The notes below the pieces were generated by a model. That model did not search any database. It was not told where the DNA came from and worked only from the letters and a program-made list of their open reading frames with translations. From contig JAHHIE010000042.1 of assembly GCA_019358945.1 (NCBI GenBank), positions 1-58,120 on the forward strand: a stretch of 58,120 nucleotides of DNA, in the 5' to 3' direction. Within the stretch, counting starts at the first letter, position 1; each line of letters opens with the position of its first letter. A program made the translations under genes and the position numbers. The stretch comes from Stenomitos rutilans HA7619-LM2. GTDB lineage: Bacteria; Cyanobacteriota; Cyanobacteriia; Leptolyngbyales; Leptolyngbyaceae. This document shows, one piece after another, positions 9,294 to 16,507 of this stretch.

Positions 9294-9785
9294 ATGTCCA
9301 AAGGAGTGACTGTGAAGAACGTAAGACAAGTCAGTGAGAAGTTGACCGTAACCGGACAAGTACAACCAGACCAACTTAAACAAGCAATTCAGGAAGGGTT
9401 TAAGTCGGTTCTTAACCTACGATCGCCCGACGAGCTAGGTTTCGCAAAAGATGAACAGCAGCTTGTAGAGGCGTTAGGGCTGCATTACGTGCATATGCCG
9501 TTGAAGTTAGAAGCGATCGACGAAGACTTGATCACTGCAATTCTCAACCAGTTGGAACATATTCCTAAACCCGCGATCGTGCATTGTGCGGCTGGGTTTC
9601 GCTCAGCCTCGATCGCTATTTTGAGTATTGCCATTCAGGAAGGGTTAACCTCAGAGCAAACCCTGGCAAAAGCGCGACAGCTTGGGTTTGATTTTTTCGA
9701 CTACGCGTGCATTAATCCTCAGTTAAAGCAACGCTTTATGCAGTACGTGAACAGCCACGCTCAAACAGCTGCGATCGCGAACTAG
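9294..9785 (+). CDS. DUF442/beta-lactamase-hydrolase-like phosphatase
   Basis: The protein has 163 residues from the ATG at 9294. It has the Cys-based phosphatase fold of the DUF442 family: TVTGQVQPDQLKQAIQEGFKSVLNLR and LHYVHMPL at the front, then the P-loop VHCAAGFRSAS with Cys98 and Arg103 matching CX5R. Family members are linked to sulfide metabolism when fused to sulfurtransferase or metallo-beta-lactamase domains, but this one stands alone. AAGG seven bases before 9294 decides the start against the upstream ATG at 9198. The substrate is not shown by the sequence. Confidence 0.85.
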   Translation: MSKGVTVKNVRQVSEKLTVTGQVQPDQLKQAIQEGFKSVLNLRSPDELGFAKDEQQLVEALGLHYVHMPLKLEAIDEDLITAILNQLEHIPKPAIVHCAAGFRSASIAILSIAIQEGLTSEQTLAKARQLGFDFFDYACINPQLKQRFMQYVNSHAQTAAIAN

Positions 9786-9979
9786 TGAATGAGGACTCAG
9801 TATTGCATCACGCCTTAAATCCACTGCCTTACGCATGATTAGCCGCCGAGACGCATGCGCAACAGAGCCAGGTTTTGGCGTTCTTTGCGTCTCTACGATG
9901 ATCTTCAATGTTTGTTTAATTCTAGTTCCCAAGATTCCCGCTTTCTGATCGAGTTCATGGATTCATTCCACTCCCTACT

Positions 9980-10014
9980 CCCCATTCCCCATTCCCCATT
10001 CCCCATTCCCCATT
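9980..10014. repeat. CCCCATT heptamer, five perfect tandem copies
   Basis: Five exact copies of CCCCATT end three bases before the nth stop codon. Short tandem heptamers of this kind are known from filamentous cyanobacteria. Copy number is expected to vary between strains by slippage. Confidence 0.95.
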
Positions 10015-10016
10015 TC

Positions 10017-10682
10017 CTAACGATGGTTTTGTACACCTACTTGCTGGCACATCTCAAGCAGTGGACAAGTCGAACAACGGGGTAAATCTCCAGTGCAGAT
10101 GTGTTTGCCAAACGGCACTAAACGTTCATTAATTTCGATCCAGTAGCGCTGAGGCAACTTCGCTTCCAGGGCTTTCAATGTTTTTTCGGGGTTGCGCGTT
10201 TGCACGTAGCCCCAGCGGTTTGTAACGCGATGCACGTGGATGTCTACGCTGATAGATGGCTGCTTGCAAGCAATACCTAGCGTTAGATTGGCACACTTGG
10301 GGCCAACACCTGCAAACGAGACGAGCGTGTCAAAGTCGCATGGAAGTTCGTCACCATAGGTATCGACAATGTGACGAGCGATCGTCCAAATTTGGGATGC
10401 CTTCGGCTCATGAAAAGTGGAATCACAAATCAGATCTTCAATCTCTTCTGTGGTGAGGCGCACCATTGCGGCTGGTGTGCGGGCACGATCGAATAGCTTG
10501 ATGGCAACCGGAAGTGACGTTTCATCCCGTGTGCGAATGGAGATGATACAGGCAATCAACTGCTCAAACGGAGACGTGTAGCCCAGTTCTGCCAGCGCAA
10601 ACATCGCCGCTTTCGGAAACGGTCGCACTGCTTCTCGGAGCCAGATCATTGCCTGATCAATATCAAAGAGTTGCTGATTCAA
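10017..10682 (-). CDS. nth: endonuclease III (DNA glycosylase/AP lyase)
   Basis: Nth removes oxidised pyrimidines and nicks abasic sites in base-excision repair. The 221-residue protein shows the helix-hairpin-helix FAGVGPKCANLTLG with catalytic Lys129, the GPD-type Asp147 in SVDIHVHRV, and four Cys at 196, 203, 206 and 212. These give the exact C-x6-C-x2-C-x5-C spacing of the [4Fe-4S] loop. The first helices are slightly divergent from E. coli Nth but all key residues are present. Upstream (10683-10745) are GGCTAAA-type repeats. The stop lies against the CCCCATT repeat. Confidence 0.9.
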   Translation of the reverse strand: MNQQLFDIDQAMIWLREAVRPFPKAAMFALAELGYTSPFEQLIACIISIRTRDETSLPVAIKLFDRARTPAAMVRLTTEEIEDLICDSTFHEPKASQIWTIARHIVDTYGDELPCDFDTLVSFAGVGPKCANLTLGIACKQPSISVDIHVHRVTNRWGYVQTRNPEKTLKALEAKLPQRYWIEINERLVPFGKHICTGDLPRCSTCPLLEMCQQVGVQNHR

Positions 10683-10782
10683 ACGGCTAAAAACGAAGGG
10701 TTACACTTTTTATCCTTCATCCTTTCGCCTTTAGACTTCCTTCAACAGGTAGAATATCTACGACCAACCTAACGAAACCACT

Positions 10783-11655
10783 ATGTCTCAGGCAGCGATC
10801 GGCATTATTGGCGGCAGCGGACTCTACAAAATGGAGGCGCTGAAAGAGGTGGAAGAAGTGACGATCGACACGCCTTTTGGCAAACCGTCTGATGCCATCA
10901 TTCTGGGGACGATCGACGGTACACGGGTGGCATTTCTGGCGCGGCATGGCAGAAATCACCATCTCACGCCCTCAGAACTGCCGTTTCGCGCCAATATTTA
11001 CGCGATGAAAAGCCTGGGTGTGCAGTATTTGATCTCTGCATCAGCCGTTGGCTCGCTCAAGCAAGAAGCCAAGCCATTAGACATGGTAGTTCCGGATCAG
11101 TTTATCGATCGGACTAAAAACCGGATCTCCACCTTCTTTGGGGATGGCATTGTGGCCCATATTGCCTTTGGCGATCCCGTTTGTCACAACCTGGCAACTG
11201 TTCTAGCCGATGCGGTCGCTAGCCTTAATCTCACCGATGTCGCCCTCCATCGCGGTGGCACCTACGTTTGCATGGAAGGCCCCGCCTTTTCGACCAAAGC
11301 CGAATCCAACCTGTATCGCAGTTGGGGCGCAACCATTATTGGTATGACCAACCTGCCAGAAGCAAAGCTGGCAAGAGAAGCCGAAATCGCCTACGCCACG
11401 TTAGCGCTCGTCACTGATTACGACTGCTGGCATCCAGACCATGACAGTGTTACAGTCGATCTGGTCATCGCCAACCTTCAGCGGAATGCCGTCAACGCTC
11501 AAAAAGTGATTCAAGAAACGGTGCGCCGTCTGACTGAGAATCCACCCACATCAGAAGCCCATTCTGCCCTCAAGTACGCCATCCTCACACCATTGGATAA
11601 AGTTGCGGACGCAACAAAAGCAAAGCTCAGTTTGCTGCTTCAAAAGTACTTGTAA
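10783..11655 (+). CDS. mtnP: S-methyl-5'-thioadenosine phosphorylase
   Basis: MtnP cleaves methylthioadenosine with phosphate to adenine and methylthioribose-1-phosphate, salvaging the by-product of polyamine synthesis. The 290 residues are typical. [10 protein letters not shown] (phosphate loop), [50 protein letters not shown], the substrate-binding [13 protein letters not shown] and [15 protein letters not shown], and the TDYDCWH motif are all present and complete. The start ATG at 10783 gives the canonical N-terminus. It lies divergent from nth across a repeat-filled gap. Confidence 0.96.
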   Translation: MSQAAIGIIGGSGLYKMEALKEVEEVTIDTPFGKPSDAIILGTIDGTRVAFLARHGRNHHLTPSELPFRANIYAMKSLGVQYLISASAVGSLKQEAKPLDMVVPDQFIDRTKNRISTFFGDGIVAHIAFGDPVCHNLATVLADAVASLNLTDVALHRGGTYVCMEGPAFSTKAESNLYRSWGATIIGMTNLPEAKLAREAEIAYATLALVTDYDCWHPDHDSVTVDLVIANLQRNAVNAQKVIQETVRRLTENPPTSEAHSALKYAILTPLDKVADATKAKLSLLLQKYL

Positions 11656-11835
11656 CGGCAGACGTAGCGTTTCGCAAGCGGCAAGTTGGCAGGAGTCAGG
11701 AGTCAGAATTTTGCTTGACCGATTCTCCTGTGGCAGTATGCATGTTGTTCAGGGTACACCGTAGGCTCAAACGCACTGATGGACAGGGGTTTCCCTTCTG
11801 TCTCCTGCCCTCTGCCTTTGCGATAACGAGTTGGT

Positions 11836-12210
11836 TCACAATTCCCCCAACTCAATCACATTGCCATCAGGGTCTTGGGTAAACAGTGCCGCACGACCAG
11901 ACGCACTCATTTGAGTGGGGCAGTTGTTGCTGACAAGTTGTTCTTTCGCCGCTTCTAAATTGGCAACCGAGAACGCGAGATGTCGGTTACGTCCCCATTT
12001 TTCGGTGTTGTATAACTCGTTAGCTAACGGGTCAGCGGTCATCAGATGAATCTGAAAGCCAGCAACTTCATACCACGCACCGGGGAAGCGGAGGGCGCGA
12101 TCGACTTTCTCTAACCCCAGCACTGTGCCATAAAAATGCTCCGATCGCTCCAGGTCTGAAACCAACAGTGCAGCGTGAAGGCAGCGAGTAATGTTCATAG
12201 GCTTGCTCAA
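11836..12210 (-). CDS. VOC-family (glyoxalase/dioxygenase fold) protein
   Basis: This 124-residue protein is a single vicinal-oxygen-chelate domain with two beta-alpha-beta-beta-beta halves: HAALLVSDLERSEHFYGTVLGLE, then RHLAFSVANLEAAKEQL and ALFTQDPDGNVIELGEL. Metal ligands would be His12, His near residue 55 (IHLM), His in RHLAF and the Glu of NVIELGE. The family includes glyoxalases, dioxygenases and resistance proteins, and nothing nearby points to a substrate. The start could be this ATG or Met5 four codons later. Confidence 0.85.
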   Translation of the reverse strand: MSKPMNITRCLHAALLVSDLERSEHFYGTVLGLEKVDRALRFPGAWYEVAGFQIHLMTADPLANELYNTEKWGRNRHLAFSVANLEAAKEQLVSNNCPTQMSASGRAALFTQDPDGNVIELGEL

Positions 12211-12255
12211 CAGGAGGGCATCTTCAGGATACCGGAACTCATCATGGCAACGCTT

Positions 12256-13548
12256 CTAGCTGCCTATAATCTCCATAACACAGTCTGCAATGCGTTTAGC
12301 CGCTCCAGGTGCACCCATACGACGACGACCGTTTTCGGCGATCGTTTGCAGCGCATCAGGATTTTGCAGCAGGGATTGAATCACAGCGGCGACGCGATCG
12401 GGTTCCTTGACCAACAGGACGGACGCACCCAGCAACCGGGTTTGCGCTTCGGCAAAACGAGGCGTAAACTGCGGGCCTTTGCCGGGAATGATGATTGCAG
12501 GTTTACCCAATCCCACAAACTGCTCTGTTGCGGTGCCAGCCATTGCGATCGCCACATCCGCTCGATGCAAACACTCCGCAAACCGCCGCTGCGCCAACAC
12601 TAACGTCGCTTTGCGATTGCCCAACCCAACTGTATACATCTCTTCTGTCACCTGCTGCCAGCGATACGCCATCAATGCTTGGTGAAGCACGTCTACTTCC
12701 AGACCAGGTGCGATCGCCGCTAAAAACGTCAACGGTCGAGGCATCCGAGCAATCATCCCATTCACCGCTTGCAGGATCGTATCCCAGTTGGCATAGGCTT
12801 CCGGTGGGCGCGAACCGGGAAGAAGGGCGATCGTGAGGGATGAGGGATGAGGGATGAGGGATGAGTTGCTTGTTTCATCTTTCATCCCTCTACTTTGATC
12901 CCTCCAATCCAGCCCATCCATCATCGGGTTTCCCATGTCAAACGCTGGAATGTCACGTCGCTTGAGGCTCATTGCGGTAATTGTGTCTCTAGGAAACACC
13001 GCTTTACAGTGGGGATGGCACATCAACCAGCGTTCCCACGGATGATAGATACAGCCTGTCCAGCGTTCGAGGCGATCGTCCCACCAGGAGTCACGCGGCA
13101 ACCAGCCACACTCATCGCGCAGATAGTATTCTGACTTTGCCGTACCCACAAACGCGTAAGGAAGCCCACTGAGACGGGCGAAGAGGAGGGGGACGATATC
13201 GCCAACTGCGAGGATGAGGGGGTGTGTGGGGTGTGGGGTGTGGGGTGTGGGGGTAGCGGCTTCTTGTGCCCAGGCTTTGATGGCGCGAAGTTGAGCGAGG
13301 GTGAGTTGGAGTAAGCCGCCCCGGATGTCACGCGCAAGTTGTCGCCCGTCCTGGTAAATGAAGCCACCAGACGGCATGGTTTTGACAGAACCGATGCGAG
13401 GAATGCCGTTGTCGATATAGGCATGACCTTCACCCACGATCGGTAACGCTGCCAGTGCTGGTGGGTTTGGCTGTTGCTGAAGTTCGCGCAAGATGCGGAG
13501 GGCGATCGCATCTTCACCATGACCATTGCTAAGACAGAGTACACGCAT
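12256..13548 (-). CDS. lipid-A-disaccharide synthase-related protein
   Basis: This 430-residue protein resembles a cyanobacterial/Deinococcus branch related to LpxB (GT-B fold). It begins MRVLCLSNGHGEDAIALRIL and contains AVGDIVPLLFARLSGLPYAFVGTAKSEYY, GNPMMDGL, IALLPGSRPPEAYAN, and the donor-site MAGTATEQFVGLGKPAIIIPGKGPQFT. The true substrate is unproven. Two low-complexity segments interrupt it: a Pro/Thr/His-rich run near residues 98-110 and a Ser/Pro-rich run near residues 215-235. Both correspond at the DNA level to dispersed repeats (13224-13251 and 12834-12904) and both keep the frame. Conserved blocks on each side look intact. Confidence 0.85.
   Translation of the reverse strand: MRVLCLSNGHGEDAIALRILRELQQQPNPPALAALPIVGEGHAYIDNGIPRIGSVKTMPSGGFIYQDGRQLARDIRGGLLQLTLAQLRAIKAWAQEAATPTPHTPHPTHPLILAVGDIVPLLFARLSGLPYAFVGTAKSEYYLRDECGWLPRDSWWDDRLERWTGCIYHPWERWLMCHPHCKAVFPRDTITAMSLKRRDIPAFDMGNPMMDGLDWRDQSRGMKDETSNSSLIPHPSSLTIALLPGSRPPEAYANWDTILQAVNGMIARMPRPLTFLAAIAPGLEVDVLHQALMAYRWQQVTEEMYTVGLGNRKATLVLAQRRFAECLHRADVAIAMAGTATEQFVGLGKPAIIIPGKGPQFTPRFAEAQTRLLGASVLLVKEPDRVAAVIQSLLQNPDALQTIAENGRRRMGAPGAAKRIADCVMEIIGS
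12834..12904. repeat. GGGATGA repeat with inverted end, inside the LpxB-related gene
   Basis: Four tandem copies of GAGGGAT on the plus strand are followed by TTTCATC, TTCATCCCTC and a final GATCCCTC, making an imperfect inverted repeat. The same words occur in intergenic DNA at 20486-20500 and 21150-21170. In this gene they are translated in frame as a Ser/Pro-rich linker. Confidence 0.85.
13224..13251. repeat. GTGTGGG heptamer, four copies, inside the LpxB-related gene
   Basis: Four exact heptamers lie in tandem. On the minus (coding) strand they read CCCACAC and give a Pro/Thr/His-rich segment. The complement resembles the CACCCCATACCC-type sequence at 16475-16500 and CACCCCACACCC inside the histidine kinase gene. 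28 bases is not a multiple of three, so flanking bases must compensate for the frame. Confidence 0.9.
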
Positions 13549-13823
13549 GAGAAGCTGAAGACTGAGGACTGATGGCTAGAATAGGGCAGATAGACGACCA
13601 ACGGATGGATTAGTGCCCATCATGATTAATGACTTATTGAGCCACTTGAAGTCTCCATAGGGGCTTGGTCGCAAAGCTATTGATTAGCACTTAGAGAGGT
13701 GATGCACGGTAGACACACCCTGTTAGTTGAAAAAATAGCGCAAGTATAATTTTGAACAAGCCTAGTTTAGGCAGGGTTAGATTCTTTTTAGTGTCAACAA
13801 TAAAACTTTAGGAGTCAAACGCT

Positions 13824-14289
13824 ATGAAGAGTGGTGATGCAGTTGCTGCTGGTGCTGCTGGAGTTGCTGGTGCTGCTACAGGTGTCGTAACAGCTTCTAG
13901 GTCTATGGAGGCGCAATCGCCGCTGCAAATGCCGCTGGTATATACGGAGCCGCAGCTACAAGTTCTGCTTTAGCAACTTTAGGTGGCGGTGCTCTTGCTG
14001 CTAGCAGTGCTGGTATGGCTGGTGGGGTTACAGTTCTCGCTGTATCTGCCGCCCTACCTGCTGTTGCTGTAGGTGCAGTCGGGTTTGGTATTTACAAACT
14101 ATTGCAGCCGAAGCCCAAAAACAAGATCTCACAGCCGAAACTCAAAAGCCTGAAGATGTAGAACCGGAACCTGAAATCACAAAGCCTGAAGATGTAGAAC
14201 CAAAGCCTGAAGATGTAGAACTAAAACTTGAAGATGCGGAGACTGTAGCCGAAACTCAAAAGCCTGAAGATGTAGAACCGGAGCCTTGA
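13824..14289 (+). pseudogene. glycine-zipper membrane protein with acidic C-terminal repeats, broken by two frameshifts
   Basis: A strong AGGAG nine bases before the ATG at 13824 starts an Ala/Gly-rich frame (MKSGDAVAAGAAGVAGAA...) that stops at 13971. From about 13907 a second frame continues the same composition (GGAIAAANAAGIYGAAATSS ... FGIYKLLQ) to a stop at 14159. From about 14104 a third frame runs AEAQKQDLTAETQKPEDVEP with four QKPEDVE-like repeats to a TGA at 14287. Each change is in the same direction (-1 or +2). The reconstructed protein would be a Gly/Ala hydrophobic zipper followed by an acidic repeat tail. No slippery heptamer is obvious at either junction, so decay or sequencing indels are more likely than programmed shifting. 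Confidence 0.7.
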
Positions 14290-14405
14290 GATAGTTAAAG
14301 TGATTAGCTACAAAAGTGAAGTAGGGGACAGTAACTTAAAAAGGAGTTGTTCTGCTACCTCTCCGATTTTTAAAGCGATAAGCTACTTGCATAAAAATAT
14401 TGCTT

Positions 14406-14585
14406 ATGGAGTTAATTCGCGACTACCAGACGTTGCTTCCGCCTTGGTTACCGCCAGCGTGCCGATTTCAGCCAACGTGTTCGCAGTATGCGCTGGAAGC
14501 GGTCGATCGCTGTGGTACGTCACACGGCAGGTGGTTACTTGTTTGGTGCTTTTGTCGCGATCGTCCGTTGCATTCTAGTGGCTAA
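14406..14585 (+). pseudogene. yidD: truncated duplicate of yidD
   Basis: The 59-residue frame contains the YidD core: [20 protein letters not shown], then [13 protein letters not shown]. It is about three-quarters identical at the DNA level to the complete yidD at 15434. It diverges after GTSHG, ends at HSSG with a stop where the intact copy continues HPGGYDPVP, and lacks the first residues. Its end touches the end of the toxin gene at 14582. Loss of the conserved C-terminal block suggests a non-functional remnant. Confidence 0.75.
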
Positions 14586-15052
14586 TCTTCAGTTAACAAT
14601 CGCTCCAGCAGGCTTGGTGCAACCCAAAAGCCAACCTCCCTCAACTGTGCAAAGGTTGTCTCTAAATCCAGTAAGTTGCTTCTGGCAGCACTTTTTACAA
14701 TACCTAGAAGTCCAATCACAGTTAATCCTCGTTCTCGTGCCATTTGTCTTGCGGCTTTGTCGTCCAAAATTACCAAATCAGCTTTCAACTGCTCGGCAAG
14801 TAAAATTGCCTCTCGCTCACCGGGATCGAGCAGCTTCAATGCATCACTCTGAGGCAGCACAGCAACCTGTATCTGTAGCCAATTTGGAGGAACAGCAAGC
14901 CAATCTTTCACAACAGACGGTGTTTTAGGCGCGCTCAGTTCTTTTGCAACCGCTTGAGGAATGATGACAACTCCGTATAAAGCTTGGAGTACATCAATCT
15001 GGTTAATTAACCGCAAGTAGCAGAGCGGTGACGTATCAGAAACGACGATCAC
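14582..15052 (-). CDS. DUF3368 PIN-like toxin
   Basis: The 156-residue protein belongs to the DUF3368 branch of PIN-like nucleases. It begins MIVVSDTSPLCYL with the first acidic residue, continues IIPQAVAKEL, has GEREAILLAEQLKADLVILDDKAAR carrying the central acidic cluster, and ends with the GLLGIVKSAA motif. Such proteins are probable RNA-cleaving toxins. The gene overlaps the UPF0175 gene by four bases, the usual coupling of type II modules. Its last codons abut the truncated yidD. Confidence 0.88.
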   Translation of the reverse strand: MIVVSDTSPLCYLRLINQIDVLQALYGVVIIPQAVAKELSAPKTPSVVKDWLAVPPNWLQIQVAVLPQSDALKLLDPGEREAILLAEQLKADLVILDDKAARQMARERGLTVIGLLGIVKSAARSNLLDLETTFAQLREVGFWVAPSLLERLLTED

Positions 15053-15315
15053 TGTGCTCTAAACGCTTTGAGAGTTTGCAGATCGCGGTCTAGTTCAGCT
15101 TCGTCGTAGTTCAGGTAAACCCCCATCTGCCTCAAAAAAGCGTGCGTTTCAAGGCGAGAAGGTAGTTGCAGTATCTGGCGCACTTCAGCAGTACTCACTT
15201 TTCCACAGCGGTAAGCATCCGCAATAATTACCTCCAGGAGCCGTCGGGAAAGAGTCCCCCCTCCTAGATCTAGTCGCTGGGCAACGTCATCTGGAATGTC
15301 AATTGTGACCTGCAT
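15049..15315 (-). CDS. UPF0175 family antitoxin
   Basis: The 88-residue protein starts with a short beta strand (MQVTIDIPDDVAQRL) followed by a helix-turn-helix-like segment (LLEVIIADAYRCGKVSTAEVRQIL) and the LETHAFLRQMGVYLNYDEAELDRDL tail typical of UPF0175. Members pair with DUF3368 PIN-like toxins. It is upstream of the toxin with an ATGA-type overlap, so it should neutralise the toxin and repress the operon. Confidence 0.88.
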   Translation of the reverse strand: MQVTIDIPDDVAQRLDLGGGTLSRRLLEVIIADAYRCGKVSTAEVRQILQLPSRLETHAFLRQMGVYLNYDEAELDRDLQTLKAFRAQ

Positions 15316-15433
15316 AGAGCAATTTTCATCAGGTTTACGCTTGAATCTATCGTAGGCGATCGCAACTCAACAAGGCAGTCATGCAAACAGACCAGCGGTA
15401 GTCGGTTACTCTTCACCGCGATAAACTGGCAGT

Positions 15434-15682
15434 ATGAAACTCTTATTGATAGGACTAATTCGCGGCTACAGGATGTTTCTTTCGCCGTGGTTGCCACCAG
15501 CGTGTCGGTTTCAACCAACGTGTTCGCAGTACGCGCTGGAAGCCGTCGATCGCTTTGGTGTTTTGCAAGGCAGTTGGTTAGCCACACGACGCATTTGTCG
15601 TTGTCATCCGTTCCACCCTGGCGGTTATGATCCTGTACCGTCAAAGGTTCAATCCGAGCATTTGGAAGGGGACAAGCCGTAA
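15434..15682 (+). CDS. yidD: membrane protein insertion efficiency factor YidD
   Basis: This is the full-length 82-residue YidD: the amphipathic N-terminus [20 protein letters not shown], the invariant [21 protein letters not shown], and the C-terminal [15 protein letters not shown]. YidD assists YidC-dependent membrane protein insertion at the inner face of the membrane. It ends three bases before the VanX-like gene, so the two are probably cotranscribed. A truncated duplicate lies about 1 kb upstream beyond the toxin-antitoxin pair. Confidence 0.95.
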   Translation: MKLLLIGLIRGYRMFLSPWLPPACRFQPTCSQYALEAVDRFGVLQGSWLATRRICRCHPFHPGGYDPVPSKVQSEHLEGDKP

Positions 15683-15685
15683 CTA

Positions 15686-16378
15686 ATGAAGCCCTATCAA
15701 TCCACTGCGATCGTCGAGTGTGGTGAGCCGCTGCTGCCCATTCCTGACGCTTTCTTTGCGTTGGTATCGCCTCATCCGTATGAAAGTCTGTGCGCGCCCT
15801 ATGGCAACAAGTCGCCTTTTTACTTACGTGAAGGGGTTATTAAAGGTTTGATAGAAGCTCAAGCGCTTTTGCAGAAGGAGCGTTCGGGCTGGCGGATTCA
15901 GGTCTTTGATGCCTATCGCCCGATCGCCGTCCAGCAATTTATGGTGAACTATACGCTGCAAGAAGTTGCCCTGGCAAAAGGTTTGCAGGTCGAGCATCTC
16001 ACTGAATCGCAGCGCGAAACGCTTTTGCAACTGGTCTACGAGTTTTGGGCAGCGCCAAGCCATGATCCAGCTACGCCGCCGCCTCACAGTACGGGTGGTG
16101 CAGTGGATATCACGCTCGTTAATGGGAACGGTCAGACGATCCGCATGGGTTCGCCTATTGATGAAATGTCGCCGCGATCCTACCCAGATCACTTTGCTGT
16201 TAGTGATGATCCGAGCAGTCGCCTCTACCATCACCACCGACAACTGCTGCGATCGATTATGCTTGCCGCTGGTTTTCAACAACATCCCAACGAATGGTGG
16301 CATTTTTGCTTAGGAGATCAAATGTGGGCATGGCTGACGAAGCAAGTGGCGCGGTATGGAGCGGTGGTGGAGGGGTAA
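15686..16378 (+). CDS. D-alanyl-D-alanine dipeptidase, VanX-like (peptidase M15D)
   Basis: The 230-residue zinc peptidase has the M15 signature: FDAYRPI, then His134 and Asp141 in PPHSTGGAVDITL, and Glu203 and His206 in NEWWHF. All catalytic and zinc-binding residues are present. It would split D-Ala-D-Ala, recycling peptidoglycan stem dipeptides. No VanH/VanA partner is near, so glycopeptide resistance is not implied. No signal peptide is apparent, which points to cytoplasmic action. It follows yidD by three bases. Confidence 0.9.
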   Translation: MKPYQSTAIVECGEPLLPIPDAFFALVSPHPYESLCAPYGNKSPFYLREGVIKGLIEAQALLQKERSGWRIQVFDAYRPIAVQQFMVNYTLQEVALAKGLQVEHLTESQRETLLQLVYEFWAAPSHDPATPPPHSTGGAVDITLVNGNGQTIRMGSPIDEMSPRSYPDHFAVSDDPSSRLYHHHRQLLRSIMLAAGFQQHPNEWWHFCLGDQMWAWLTKQVARYGAVVEG

Positions 16379-16507
16379 AGATAAAGGGCAAAAGGTAAAA
16401 GGCTGAAGGTAGAAGGCTGAAGGCTAAAACGCCGACTGCTAGACGCTTAAAGCAACTTAAAGCTCTTACCCTACACCCCATACCCTATACTCACTCCCCC
16501 ACCCCCT
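16379..16507. repeat. word-repeat block between two convergent genes
   Basis: The segment begins with AAAGGGCAAAAGG, GGCTGAAGGTAGAAGGCTGA and GGCTAAAA, and ends with CCCTACACCCCATACCC. The same pair of motifs (GGCAGAAGG followed by CCCTACACCCCACACCC) occurs inside the histidine kinase gene at 39186-39270. That shared order suggests they are one composite element. Confidence 0.75.

Noticed and set aside
9980-10014. Possible CRISPR-like array
   Set aside because: Units are seven bases with no spacers. It is a simple tandem repeat, and no Cas genes are present.
12175-12836. Plus-strand frames of 90-142 codons
   Set aside because: They are antisense to the LpxB-related gene and have no family features.
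14300-14928. Two plus-strand frames over the truncated yidD and toxin gene
   Set aside because: One is a shadow of the truncated yidD, the other of the DUF3368 gene. Neither has a recognisable protein.
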